A DNA stretch of 64,000 nucleotides, from assembly GCF_019320115.1 (NCBI RefSeq), contig NC_089593.1, positions 16,704,221 to 16,768,220 of the forward strand, written 5' to 3'. A program made the position numbers and the translations under genes. Shown here piece after piece: positions 21,733-34,267 of this stretch; positions within the stretch are counted from its first letter, which is position 1; each line of letters opens with the position of its first letter. Source of the DNA: Miscanthus floridulus. Taxonomy: Eukaryota > Streptophyta > Magnoliopsida > Poales > Poaceae. The notes under the pieces were generated by a model. That model was given only the letters and a program-made list of their open reading frames with translations, did no database searches and had not been told where the DNA came from.

Positions 21733-23972
21733 TGCCACACCCCAAAATTTCCAATTTGGGTTGTGCATCAAAAATACTAAATAAAATGAATTATTTTAAT
21801 ATTTGGATAGAATTTACGAAGTTTAGTTTGAGCTAGCGCAAATTTAGTTATAGGAAAAATGTGAATTTTCAAAGTTTTCTAATTTTGACGGGCGTTTGGA
21901 TGATGTGATGTTTGCTTGTTGCTTCTTTGTGTGTTGAGAGTGAGCAAAGTCTTTAAAATGCGTTAGTAGGTCGATTTTCCTTCTCGACACGCCTTTATCT
22001 TTTTCTACAATCAAATTCTTTGTTTCTCGGCTTAAGTTTTCATTGGAAGCTTCCTAAAATCTTTTCTTTGCAACGCAAATCACTCCTTTCAGTTCCTCGT
22101 CCGTCAATCAATCTCTACAAACTTCTCGAGAATTTTTCTAGTTTTTTCTAGAACATGTTCTACTTGTTTATGAGCATAATTTAATTTTTTGATGCTCCAA
22201 ATTATCTTATCATGGGCTACAAATACTTTATTTGGGTTCCTCATGTTCCATAATGTCTCTGGGAATTTTCCCCGAACTTTTAAAGCTTTCGGAGCATTTT
22301 TCGCGGCTTAAATAATAATTCTAGACTTTTCTAAAATTATTTTATCCATGAAATTAATTAATTCTGAAAATAATAAAATCTCTAATTTTTCCGAACGCTC
22401 AAAGCACATATGCAATAATCCTAATAAATCCTAAATGCATATGCATTTATTTACTAATGTGCTCTATTGATTATTTAGGCCCATTAGTAAATGTGGAGGG
22501 TGCAACATCAATTTGTACCATATTGCTAGTTGATGTAGATATGAGGAGTTTCTCTCCCTATAAATATGTACCAACTCCTTGGACAAAGCACACGAAAACT
22601 ACTGTAAGGGGAGCCCCTAGTTTGGAAAATCGCTCGTATAGTAAATTAGATTTTTCTCCTCTCGCCGTCGCCGTCGTAGTCGCCGTCGCCGCCACGCTGC
22701 CCAGCCCGGCCATCCTCTCCTTCGTGCAACAAGTCGAGCCCACCCCTACGCAGCTGCTATTGCCATGGCTGTGTGGTGGCTGTACGGGAGGCCAAAGGAT
22801 GAATACGAGGTAATTACGAAATTACCACCTGTTCATAACATCGTCGTCGTATATTCGTTTTAAGTCCGTTTCGAGTCGTTCCAATTGCGTTAGATTCGTA
22901 TCGATGGAATCTATATGCTAGTGTCGTCGTTTTCATGTCAAATGACTTTTATATATATGCTTAAATATTAATTTGATTAATATGCATGCAACTAGTTTTT
23001 ATAAATAAAAGCAACATAATTATATACAATGCTCTTTTGCAAATAAGTTTTAATATGACTAGTTGCTAACATAAATATGTTTCTAAATTATAATATGTTT
23101 AGTCTAAACACACATATCAAATTTGATTAGATGTTCTCACATGTCAGTTTGTATTTGTAAGTTAAAGTTGAATTGGCATAAATGATATCAAAATATTTAT
23201 AAATAAAATATGATTAGCTTCAACTCAGTTTTTAAGTATAAATATGATTTGTTTAATCTAAATTAATGCTACTTACATAGTTTTTCCTAATTAACATAAA
23301 TCGAGCTTATAGTCTTCTCTTTTCTTTTATAATATAAAACCCTGTAGTCGTTTCTTTACAACCGTAGTTCCAATTAACGTGCTTTTCACGTATGTGTATT
23401 CGTAATAACGTGTAGAACATCTTTAAAACATTTTTACTTGTTGTTTCATATGTTTGGTGTACTATTCTAATTTAGTTCTATTGTTTGCTTCGTGTATGAT
23501 TGTATGGATGCTTGTGTGGTGCTTTATGATCATGTCCCGTCGGTGAGAAGTACGTTGGTGAAATAGAAAAAGTTAGTGATCTAGAAGAAGTCTTTTGGAT
23601 GTTACAATTCAGTAGAAGAAGGATCTGAGTTTAAGGCAAGTATAGCATGGGATCATCCATGTTACCTATTCACTTTAATAATCAATCCATATTTCCATGT
23701 GTCACCTTGATAAGGATTTCCTAGAACTGTACTTATTCCTTGACACCATGAGTGATTATGCATTGTGTAGTATGATGCTAGTGCTCAATTAAAGACCATG
23801 ATCTTGTAACCTGACTAATGATATATGCAATAAACATTAAAAGATGCTAAGTACGTTATATATTGAGCATTGTCTTTTGATATTACCCTTATTTATAGAT
23901 ATATGTGAGATTTGACTTCCTGGGCCCACATATGATGTGTATCTGGTTTTGTTCTTAAAACCGGGTGCTACA
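21733..23972. mobile_element. Solo LTR, 2.24 kb, with ATTGT target duplication
   Basis: The ends TGCCACACCCC and GGGTGCTACA form a short inverted repeat with TG...CA termini. ATTGT precedes (21728-21732) and follows (23973-23977) the unit. It has an internal TATA box (CCTATAAATATG near 22558-22569) and a GC-rich CGCCGTCG stretch typical of an R/U5 leader, but no coding domains. It probably arose by LTR-LTR recombination. Its start resembles the LTR at 61096 (TGTAACACCCC). Confidence 0.82.
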
Positions 23973-24273
23973 ATTGTGCTATACTTGTGCGTAAACTTTC
24001 GATCTTTTTCAAGTGGTTGAATAGGTTTTATACTGCCTCAGGAATATCAGTAATTTATTTGGTCTACTTTTCATTGCATAGATTTGACTTGTGTACACTA
24101 GTTACTCTGCACGCGTCACCACCGCAGTTTCACCTGGCACTGCCACGTCACGGGCGCGTCATGGCAGTGCCACGTGAAAGTCCGGTAGTGACGCACCTAT
24201 ACCGATCACTGTGATTCAGTTTGATTTTAAACAGGCCTATTCAACCCCCTCTTCGCGTGTCAGGGTCTTTTCA

Positions 24274-25612
24274 AGTTTGTTATCTAGTATGAATACATAA
24301 TAGAAAGAAGGGTAGAGAAAGAGAAATGGAATATATACAGATAGAATTAGATATATTGTTTTCGATATTGATTTTTTTTGTTCGATACAAATGCTGGATT
24401 CAAATATCAAATATAAAACGAATGAGCTGAATTTGGATTAGTTAACATCAAATACTTTCTTTTTATCAATGGTTTGGAAGAACAATATCATTATACAAGT
24501 CAAGATTAAATTTAGAGTATATAACATATCATATTCATAAACTAAATATTTTAATTATTAAGTATATAAATAAATAATCATTTCAATCATATATAAAAGA
24601 CATTTATAAATAAATTAATAAATTAAATTATGTAAAAAAATTATTCAACAACAAAAATAAATAACGTGTTGAAACATAGTTTATAACACGAAATATATAA
24701 GCTTTAAACTAAACCAAGACAATATTAATGAAACTTAACATCTATATTTCAAAATTAAATTTTATATCACTAGACATTAATAGTTCTTCATGGAAATACC
24801 TTTTAAATAGTTTTATCGTGTGCACAATCCTCACGAATGCAGATATAGTTGGATATTTTATGTTTTTTTTTCTAATATATGGATCTGGAATTAAATAGAG
24901 AAAAGTTATGAGAACAGATTTAGGTACATTTATTTTAGCATCCATATCAGAAGCAGATTCGGATACATATATCCATATTTAAAACAGATATACATACATC
25001 CATATCTAAAAAAGAATAAGAATGATTTTTTTACTGTATCTGTATACCCGGGCTCTCTCTGACTGCAGCGGAAGAATGGCCCGACCGCCATTTCACTTCT
25101 CTGTGTCGACCGTCAGTTCGGTTTCTATTAAAGCTGACTCACAAGTCTGCTGAAGCTGATTTGTTATGATGCGGAGAGAGTACTGTACTTGAGTTTCGGG
25201 TCAACATGTCCAATCAGATTGAAGAATCCAAATCTTGGGGCCGAGCCGAGATCTACTGAGGTAGAGTAGACGCCAGTACTGCTCCCCATCTTCTCTTCTG
25301 CACTGCTACCTCAACGGAATGTAGCTCGTGGGTTGCAGAAAGGTCCATTTGTTCCAAATCCCTGAAGAAAACAGAGCGTACGTCACCGTATTTTATTCTG
25401 CCAACAACCAACTTATACACATATTAGTCGCATTCTCGAGGGTTTACTAAAAATAAATAGTAACAGGTTTCTCAAAATCCTATTCGCTTGAACTTATTGG
25501 TCATGATACAGTATTTTTCTTTTGCAATAAAACAACATCAATTGGCTTATGGTCCAAACAAAAAAAAAACCGTCAGCCGAACGTAGTATGGTCAGAGTAG
25601 CATATGTTCAAA
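24274..25612. other. AT-rich intergenic region, no gene seen
   Basis: The part at 24300-25030 is very AT-rich, with repeated 'catatccatatttaaaacagata'-like phrases that suggest an old non-autonomous DNA transposon, but I could not set its ends. The part at 25040-25610 is mixed sequence. A segment near 25199-25240 (tcaacatgtccaatc...aatccaaatc) recurs in diverged form near 26570. Confidence 0.5.
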
Positions 25613-25946
25613 GGCCCTGATCCATGGGTTAGAGCTAGTTTGGGCTAGTTGGAGCTCAACTAGTCCTAAAGTAGCCAAATAGGAGGGCTAGAGTGAGTTA
25701 TTTGCAACTAGCCCACCTTAAAAAACTATCCCCCAAAGAGGTGAATATTTAGGTTAGTTGGGGCTATTTGAGGTAGGGTCCACTGTTTTCTCTCTACTTT
25801 CACCCGCACCAATAATTTGGAAAGCACATTTATTATCATTTTAACCCTTGTATCCAAACATCTCTTAAGCTAGAGTTAGTTCAGGACTAGTCCTGAGCTA
25901 GAAACTAACTCTAACCTCTAGCTGTGCTAAAGTATCAAACAGGGCC
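25613..25946. mobile_element. MITE with GGCCCTG/CAGGGCC ends
   Basis: The left end GGCCCTGATCCATGGGTTAG and the right end 'tatcaaacagggcc' are inverted at their tips. The interior repeats 'gagctagtt..ggctagttggagct' motifs that can fold back on 'actagtcctgagctagaaactaactctaac'. It is non-coding, about 334 bp. Confidence 0.6.
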
Positions 25947-26743
25947 AAAGCCACACTTGAAGAGAACTGGGAAGTGACGTGAAGCCAACTTGAATGTTGC
26001 TCATCATGAGGTCCGTTGCCTTGGGACAGCAAGAAAAAAAAAAAACAGAGCTCCGATGCTCTCCCTTGACTGCTGACAGGAGTGCAGAGGTGCTGGTATG
26101 TGTCTACGCTCACCGTAAATCCTGCGCTTTAAACTCCATTCATGAAAGACGAGAGGAGACTGCAAGTCTGCAATACAGTTCTCGGCTGCCTGGCACTTGA
26201 CTACCCCAGATACTGTACGCGACAGGCCATGCTGAGCTCACATTCCCTCCTTCCAGCGAGTCCTCAGTGGCTGTGTCCCTAGTAATGGCCACAGCTCCCC
26301 CAACTCACAGTGTAGTAGTACTGTAGTACTACGCCATGTACAGTGCAATACAACAAGTTCCAAGACTCGACTTGTGCCCTTGTGGGCTTGTGGCCTGAAC
26401 CCTGAAACAACAAGGCTGTGAGAAATGCATCGCATCAGTCGTCACACACAGCCTTCACTGCAAGGATGGAAGGAGCGGATAGGCTGCCTGACAGCAACTG
26501 CAGTTCTCCCCTCGTCATCATGGCTGTTCTGGGTTTGCAGAAGAGAGAAGCAGCTGCTCGGGTTCTCAGGTCAACATGTCAAATCGGACAAATAATCCAA
26601 ATCCTGGAGATATCGGCACATCAGTCATGGTCCCATCATCCCATGGAGAGTGTCTACTAGTAGAGTCAAAAGACCTTTTCTCGTCTTCATGCACGTAGTA
26701 CAAGGTACAACCACTGCTAGTATTTATCTCTGTATATATAGTA
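25947..26743. other. Intergenic, no gene seen
   Basis: This is mixed-composition sequence with a diverged repeat of the 25199 segment near 26570. Short open frames have no recognisable domains. Confidence 0.5.
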
Positions 26744-26973
26744 CTCTCTTTCTGTCCAAATTATCCGTCGTTTTTATTGTTTCTGTGCTATAAATTTAAC
26801 TCGATTTGTATAAAATATACGTAACATTTGTATCTTTAAATAAATTTATTAAAAAACTAAATTCAAAGATTTTTCCAATGATATCAATTATGTAATATTA
26901 ATATTTTTTAATATATATTTTTGTTAAAGTTGTTTCTCGAAAAATGAAAACAAGAGATATTTTGAGACGAGAG
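26744..26973. mobile_element. Stowaway-like MITE
   Basis: The left end CTCTCTTTCTGTCC and the right end GAGACGAGAG are inverted, flanked by TA on both sides (26742-26743, 26974-26975), as expected of Tc1/Mariner-type Stowaway elements. The AT-rich core matches the copies at 1 and 27468. Confidence 0.8.
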
Positions 26974-27467
26974 TATGTCATCTAGAGAAATCGGGGACAC
27001 CCTTTTTGACAAATAACAGTTGACACTTTACAAAAGACTGCTTGGATTTGTCGTCTCAACATCAAATTTGATTGACTGGATCGAGATAGCATTTTTTTTA
27101 GAGTTCGAGGGCTAAAACGCCCTGGTCGAGATAGCATATTCTAGGGTTAGTACATTTCAATTTTGATTTTTGTATAACAAAATAAAGAGTAATCACATTA
27201 GTACTAGCTTGTTGCGCGAAAAATCCTCTCACACACGTGGTCTCCTAACGGTAACAGCAGTGGAGGTGGACTCGCTAGAGCGTGTTAACGCCGGCTTGTG
27301 CTATAGGCTAGAGCCAACTTGATTTTACATGAGGACAATGTGTTTGATTGCCAATATCTATTATATTCAGTATGGTTGTGGTTGGGCAAAGGGTGTTCGG
27401 TTACCTGCACCAAGGCATATGTTGTATAAAATTAAGATGGAAAACTTAATAATGTCACAATAGTATA

Positions 27468-27712
27468 CTTCATCCGTCCTAAAATAAGTGCCGCTATGAT
27501 ATTTATACTGGTCAAACTTTATTAAATTTGACTAGGTTTGTATAAAGTATTAGCAACATTTGTATCTTCAAATAAGTTTATTATGAAAATAGATTCAATA
27601 ACCTATTATAATTATGTATTATAAATATTAATATTTTTTAATATATTTGGTCAAAGATAAAAGCATTTGACTCCTCGAGGAGCAAGAATGACACTTATTT
27701 TGAAACAGAGAG
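27468..27712. mobile_element. Stowaway-like MITE
   Basis: It starts CTTCATCCGTCCTAAAATA and ends TTTTGAAACAGAGAG, with TA on each side. It is the best preserved of the three Stowaway-like copies in the window. Confidence 0.83.
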
Positions 27713-27714
27713 TA

Positions 27715-29704
27715 CTTTAACAGCCGCTACTTTACTTTATTATGATTAAACATCTTTAAAATACACTAATATAACTTACTGTACACTAATTATAAACTAA
27801 CAATAACACTATTATAATAAAAAAATATTATACTCAGCGAGCCCGGCGCACTGAATCCAGGTCGTCATTCTTCGATTTATCTAGAACTAGGCTCACACTT
27901 TTTTTGCACGAGGTGAGCCAGACTAAACTCATTCTTAAGCCTGGCTAAAGGAGACGTAACAATCCGAACTCATTCTTAGCAAGCTACCCAATTTTAGGAT
28001 TTTTTTGATTCAGAGGTGAGATATCTCATTTTGTCCCATTGTTTAGTTTAGGAAAACTAAGGACGGTGTTTTTTTTTTCTATAGGGGATTATTCCTCTGG
28101 ATTCGGGGACATATCTATCCCCAGAAATTACAGGTACGCAGTTGTCCCCTCCAAACGATGTCTTCTTCCATATGCATGCACGAGCTCGACAATGACATAG
28201 GTGAGTGGCCTCGGTGACGACGTGGATGAGTGGACGGGTGGGCCTGGGCTCGACAATGACATACGGTGTATATATATTCCTCTGTGACCCCAAGACCAAA
28301 CATAGCCTTTGTGGTCATCGATGAGAATGTTATGCATGGATCATCTTTTTGTTCCTATTTTCTTTTTCACATTAATAACATGGTCATTTGTGAAATGTTT
28401 CTAATGAACATATTTGTTTCTAAAGTTTTGGGGAATTTAAAAATATATATTATGATGAATCTAACGATATTTATTTAATATCATAAATGCTAATATTTTG
28501 TATACAAACTAGTTAAAATTAAGATAGTTTTCTATGACAGAGCTAGTCTTTGCGGGATGGAGTTAGTGCACGTTTGATTTGACTCAAAGTGTTGACTGTT
28601 GAGGTAGCGAGCCTCACGAGCTAGCTTAATTTTGGCAAATGAGCTGCCGAACCAAGCTAGTGGCAACAATGTCCTTTAGAATGGTACAGTAGTTGTGCTA
28701 GTACAACTTTTTCGCAATCTTAAAACAAGAGTGAGTTAAGAGCAAACGGTGTTTATCATTAGTTGATCGCCTCTTTGAAATGCAGGAAGAGTCGTTGCAA
28801 AGAAAAAAAAAATGCAGGAATTCCAAAACAAGGCGGGGATCGGAAGAAAATTAAACCACAAGAATTATGGTTATGTTAGCTGCTTTTGGATGTCCCAAAG
28901 GAAACGCACATGAATCTTGGAGGAAAGAAGAGAGGGAGAATCGTAAACATACATGAAATTCCTAATAAGACGATCGAGAGGAGCCTAGAAATTGGAGAGA
29001 AAAAAAACATGCATGACGTTCTTTGCATCAAATCATGACGCGGCGGAGGGATTGAAGGAGCTGGTTGGTGGTTGCTACTCCTTGTAGCACGCAGTAATTG
29101 AAGACAGTTGGGATGGGAAGAGGAAGGCACGCGCGACTGGAGCATGAGCTTGAATGTTGGTCATGATTAGTTCAGGGACTGTGTAAGCGAAGAGCAAGAG
29201 ATCTGTTCAAGATCAGCGCAGGGAACATTTGAGACGACTTCACAACACTACAGGCATCCATCCTACAGTGCACTGCATGCGGTCTACTCGATGCTACTTG
29301 CTAGACGTCATCGAGTGCAATGGATAAATGCCATTGACCTTTTGACGCTACGTAGCTGAGTACATGATCGGCCCGGGCTACAGTACCCAGTTCCTCGAAA
29401 CCGAAATTCACTGGGCAAGGCTAATAGTTACCGCCGACTGCCGGTCCAAAGTTCTTTGCAGTATTCTCTCAAGAATAATAACAAGGTCTTTATTATTAAT
29501 ACATAGCTTTTTTTTAATTCTTATGTCTAAACTGGCGGTAAGTTTACAGTCTGCTTCTTCTTCTCTCCTCTGCTCTCTCATCCATCTCAGCATTTAGTCA
29601 GTTTACAGCCTGTTATTATACTTGCTCGGCATAAAACTTGTAAGATTAATTGGAATGGCTGCTGAAGCCTTTGAGAAAGCCGGTCATATCTACATCAACA
29701 TATT
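27715..29704. other. Intergenic, no gene seen
   Basis: This is mixed, partly AT-rich sequence. A short direct repeat ('gggcctgggctcgacaatgacata' near 28240 against 'gagctcgacaatgacatag' near 28183) lies within it. Open frames at 28057-28337 and 28876-29145 show no domains or coding bias. Confidence 0.5.
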
Positions 29705-29981
29705 GGCCCCAGTTCGCTGGTCTTAATCTTGTCTGAAACTGGCTGAAAAAAACTGTTCTGGCTGAATTGTTGGGAGAGGAAAACACTGTTTCGGCTGAAA
29801 AAATAAGCCGAACAAGCCGAATATGAGGTAAGCCAAACGGGCCCCGTTCGGCTTACCCAGAAGTCGACTTGTTCGGCTTCTTTTTTCAACCAGAACAGTG
29901 TTTTTTCTCTTACAATAATTCAGCCAGAACAGTATTTTCAACCAATTTTAACCAAAATTCAGCAAACCCGAACATGACCTA
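29705..29981. mobile_element. Head-to-head pair of GTTCGGCT-type MITEs
   Basis: Two related units (about 29705-29848 and 29844-29981) meet at GGGCCCCG and are arranged in opposite orientation. They share 'ctggctgaa..aacactgttctggctgaa' and its complement 'ttcagccagaacagt'. The whole is a long imperfect palindrome. Related single units lie at 44573 and 47745. Confidence 0.65.
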
Positions 29982-30132
29982 TATGATACAAGCATCTCGG
30001 TGCATGACTAAATTAAAATAGTAGTTCAGGACTCTAAGTCCTGATACGCCTATTAGCTAAGTAGACAGAATATATAGTACTAGTACACATTAAGTTCAAC
30101 TCGTAGGTTGTCTCCAACACGAGATTTATTAT

Positions 30133-31248
30133 TGTCGGGTATCGATATTAGGGATATCCAAAGCAAGGGAGTTAGCGTCCACACTGACTTCTTCGGATGG
30201 AGCAAGACGTATTAAAAACGTCCACGCTGACTTCTCTGGATGGAGCAAGACGTATTAAAAAGTCTCGTACGACCTCGAGGCCGCGGGGGGTCTCGTCCAA
30301 GGCCTCGGCCTCCGTCTCGCCCGACCCCAAGGCTACGGGCTCCGTTTTGCCTGATCCCTTGGGTCCGTGCTTCGTCTCGCCCAACCCCTTGGGTTCGCGC
30401 TCTGTCTCGCCCGACCCCAAGGTCGCGGGCTTCGTCTCGCCCGACCCCGAGGCCGCGGGTTTCATCTCGCCCGACGGGGACCCATACCGCTGCCAACCAC
30501 TCTAGGTCCAAGCGTATGTGCCTGGGTCAAAACTCTGACACCAGTGAAGAGACTGGCATGACTCGATGTAACCCGTGGCCATTATGGGCCATACCTGAGG
30601 ATTCACATCAAGAACAACGTCGGACGTGTCGGGGCTGTTCTGTCTAACCCTCGTACGAACGCTGACAGACGCGTCAGTTCTCCATGACATCTGCTAGAAC
30701 GGAATGGAACGCCATGACCTGCAGACGACGCCTGCGCATGGCCCTAGTGACAAACAGGGCCGCGACATGGAGTCGTCCCTATTGACATCTATAGGATCGG
30801 CGGGACCCACATGAAGGAGAAGAAGGACCCAGCGATCCTAGAAGGCTTATTCTCTCTCTCTCGTTCTTGTCCTTTTTCCTCCACTGTAACCCGTACTTTT
30901 CCTTCACCTATAAAAGTGGAAGCATGGCGCCCCATGAGGAAAAAGACAGATCCACATGAGACCGAACCACTAGAAAAACACACAAGAGCACGACATAAGC
31001 ACATAGCTGAGCGGCAATCGAGCTCTCAGCACCCGTTCACTCCTTCCACCAGAGACTTAGGATCCTTTCCCTCTCTCGCCTGTTTGTAACCCCTACTACA
31101 AACGAAGTGCCGGTAACACGAGCAGCAGCGAACTAGACGTAGGGACGTTCCGCCCAAACTAGTATAAACCCCTGTGTCCTCCGAGCACACCATCCGAGCC
31201 AGACGCACAGATACAAATTTACTCGTCGGTGGTCCGACAACACCGACA
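30133..31248 (+). repeat. 5' LTR of the pol-less Gypsy element
   Basis: It starts TGTCGGGTATCG and ends ACACCGACA. TATAAAA at 30909-30915 is the likely promoter. It carries a 30-bp minisatellite and an extra copy of a roughly 40-bp segment ('ctggatggagcaagacgtattaaaaa') that the other LTR has once, which partly explains the length difference (1116 against 1094 bp). Confidence 0.92.
30264..30475. repeat. Minisatellite of about 30 bp in the LTR
   Basis: Units of the form 'tctcgcccgaccccaaggc' followed by 'cgcgggctccg' repeat about seven times with variation. The same array occurs in the second LTR at about 40160-40400 with different order and sequence variants, so it has been rearranging since insertion. 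Confidence 0.85.
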
Positions 31249-31304
31249 GTTGGTGCGCCAGGTAGGAGCTTTTTGCGCGTCTCGACGTCCTCATCAGGCC
31301 TCGG

Positions 31305-33500
31305 ATGGCTAGTCATGGCGTCAACTGGACCCCAAGCACGCACATGCGCTTCAGGAACTTTGACTTCATCATTTTGACAGAGGGAGAGTTAGCGCAAGTT
31401 CCCGCCGCTGTCCAACCTCTCTACTCCACCAACCTCGACGCGGTCGCCGAGGCGCTCAAGGAGCTATGGCTACACGCACTGGAGGCCCGTGCCCCTAGGA
31501 GCGACTAGCTCCTCGGCTTCGATTACGTGAGGCTATTGCGCCAGCTCGGCACCTTCCTGGGACCCCGATCGTCCCTGGAGGATCTAGGTCGCCTCACCTT
31601 CTTGTTCGCCAACGTCATGACATAGCTTGCTAGAGGAGAGCCGCTCTCCATGGAATACCTCATTCGGAGCGCCCCGACAGCGCTCCTGTTCGGTCTATGC
31701 AAAGCCACCGAGACCATTGGGCGTCTTGTGGCGCAACGCGCGCCCCAACCCCCTACGAACGACGAGTTCATGGGGATGACCGAATATGTCATGAAATCTT
31801 TTCACGACCTCCTCGCAGGAGAATGGGAGTCGCCTTCCAACTCTTACTCCAGCAGGGGGAGCCATGAATGTTTCATGGTAGGTACCCTCGAGGGATACAT
31901 CGAAAGCATCCACGAGGGAGAGGCTACCCCAACAAACGACCTCGAGGGGGATGCAAGGGCCCCACCTCGCCTATGGGTAGAGCAGCTAAAGGCCCAGCAC
32001 CAAGAGCTCGAGGAAGCATGACTCTAGCTCGAGCAGGAACGCACAGAGCTCGAACGAGAGATTGAGCGCCACGGAGACGATGGGCGTGCGCACGTCATGG
32101 CCCGCAACGTGAACTAGAGGATCGTCGAGGACGACAAAGCCCTCCCACACTTCACCCGAGCAAGCCAGAACATCGCTACTGCTGCGGCCTTGCTCTAGGG
32201 CTTCCGGGGCCCATGATGGCTGAGGATCATCGGGCCCATCGCAAGATTCGCACGCTACTCGAGTGTGCTGCGGCGCAGCAGACCAAGAGCTCGCTGTCCC
32301 AATGATGCGAGCTGGACGCCAGCCAGCGTGCACCCTCAGAGTGACCCGACAGGGACATGTCTGTCCACTAGGCATAGCAAGGCGGCAGGCCGCACGCTGC
32401 GGTCCCAGTGCATGAACGTCTCGACCTCCACCGTGACGCGCACGACACCCTCGACGCCCGCAGGCGTACTCACGACGATGCAAGGGAGGAGGCGAGCCAC
32501 GGCTACCACCCTCATCGTGGCGGACGCTATGACAGCAGCGAGGATCGAAGCCTGAGCCCTAACTTGTCAGGACCTCATGCCTTTGGCCGACACATCCTCA
32601 ACGTTGTCTTCCCATCATGGTACCGACCGCCGACCAACATTCTAAAATACTCTAGAGAAACAAACCCTGGACTGTGGCTCGAGGATTATTGGCTTACTTG
32701 CTAAGCTAGTGGAGCGAATAGTGATGATTTCATTATCCGCAACCTTCCATTGTTCCTGCCGATTCGACATAAACATGGTTGGAACACCTTCCGCCCAACC
32801 AAATCCAAAGTTGGGCGGACCTAAAAGAGATTTTTGTGGAAAACTTCTAGGGCACATACGCACGTCTTGGGAACCCATGGGATCTCAAAAACTACCGATA
32901 GAAGTCCGAAGAAACTCTTTCGTGGGTACATCTGATGCTTCTCCCGATAGTGCAACAAGCTACCCATCATCGCCAACACTGACATCATAGGAGCTTTCCT
33001 GTCTAAAACCACCTGCGAGTCCCTGGTTCACAAGCTGGGACATAAGGGCCCGTGAACTACCAAGGAGCTCCTCGATATCGCCACCAGCCACGCCTCAGGC
33101 AAGGAGGCGGTTAGGGCGATTTTCAACCGCCTCAAAGGCAAGGCAAAGCGGGACGAGGATGCCAGCGAAGGCGCCTCCAACCGTCCCAATGAGAAGAAAA
33201 ACAAGTACCGGCGCGAGGGCTTGCTCATGGCCACCACTGACCGCAAGGGGGGTCGGAAGCCCACCGAGGGTACCTCGGACCACTTCGAGAAGCTGCTCAA
33301 AAGGCCATGACCGAACCATGCTTTCCCCGTCAAGCACCAATACAAGGACTGCGTCCTCATGAAGCGATTCTTGTCCGAAGGCTCCAACAAGGGGAGCATA
33401 GGAAAGACCACAAGCCAACCGCAGACGAGTGCGAAGCCTTGGCTCATCGTCGCCAGATCGATGTTCTCGTAATGAGAACGGACGATTGCGAACGATCGGT
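31305..33500 (+). pseudogene. Gag of the pol-less Gypsy element, decayed
   Basis: The N-terminal part (31315 on) reads HMRFRNFDFIILTEGELAQV and continues, with stops near 31506 and 31623, into an acidic and glutamate-rich region (EQLKAQHQELEEA). The capsid-like core lies at about 32600-33130: PPTNILKYSRETNPGLWLED, then IIRNLPLFL, EHLPPNQIQSWADLKEIF and TTKELLDIATSHASGKEAV. A basic tail and knuckle-like HFEKLLK..NHAFPVKHQYKDC follow near 33280-33360. Several stops and frameshifts break the frame. The protein would form the particle; as pol is absent, the element would need enzymes from another copy. Confidence 0.78.
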
Positions 33501-34267
33501 GAACACTAAAGCGAAGCACGCCCCTTGCCATATCACATGCCCGGTCCACGATCCGGGTGGCACAAACCATGAGCGAGCTTGTCTCTTGCTCCGAGGCTAG
33601 CTCGAGCTCATCATAGACCAGTTGGATGGTGACGCGCAAGCTATCATGTTTGTCGCTCTCCTTCTGGAGGGTGTCCTTCACCTCACTAAGCTTCTTCTCC
33701 AGGCCACGACTCTTCACCACCTCCGCCCCAAGCTTGTGGTCGAGACCTGCCGAAGTCATGTACCGACCGTGTCAGAAGGCTCACCATGGATTCTAGGGAG
33801 AAAGCAAACAAGGGAAACTGAAGACTTACCGTTCACATCTGCCTAAAGCTTGCGCACCTCATCATGCTACCAGGTCACCTTGGCCTCTAAGCACCGGACC
33901 TCTTCTTGGTGCTGTCCGACCTCTACGGGGAGCCCGGTGGATAGGCCCTCGACTGCAACCTTTAGGTCTGTCTCCCTCTAGAGCTCATTCTCTAGGTGGT
34001 CGATTCGCTGCTGAGCGATGGCGCGCTCTTGGTGAGCCAGCTCAGTCCCCATGCGGAGCTCCTCTATAGCCCAGAGCAAATCATCCTGCTCCTTCCATAG
34101 CCATTTGGCCTCCACAGCATCCGTGCGCACCCTCTCGATCAGGGCCGCGAGCTTCTCCTTGGCCTCACGGGCGTCATCGCGAGCATCCTTTTCCCTGACT
34201 TAGAGGTCGGCCACCTCTCGGGCGGTAGGGGCAAGCTCAGCCACCTCCTAACGGGCGGCAGCAAGCT

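Larger units (their letters stand above)
8096..24273. mobile_element. Solo LTR of about 1.2 kb, split by two later insertions
   Basis: Three pieces (8096..8470, 21215..21732, 23978..24273; about 1,190 bp together) appear to form one LTR once the inserted elements are removed. It starts TGTAAGTGCAATC and ends 'ctattcaaccccctc...tttTCA'. The flanks AATTT (8091-8095) and AGTTT (24274-24278) could be a target duplication with one mismatch. The start (ggttttggtgataatgac) and end resemble the solo LTR at 34268, so they may be related Copia-type LTRs. Family assignment is uncertain. Confidence 0.5.

Noticed and set aside
31986..32483. Minus-strand open frame in the pol-less Gypsy gag region
   Set aside because: It lies opposite recognisable gag sequence, is GC-rich and has no domain; the aORF is located further right.
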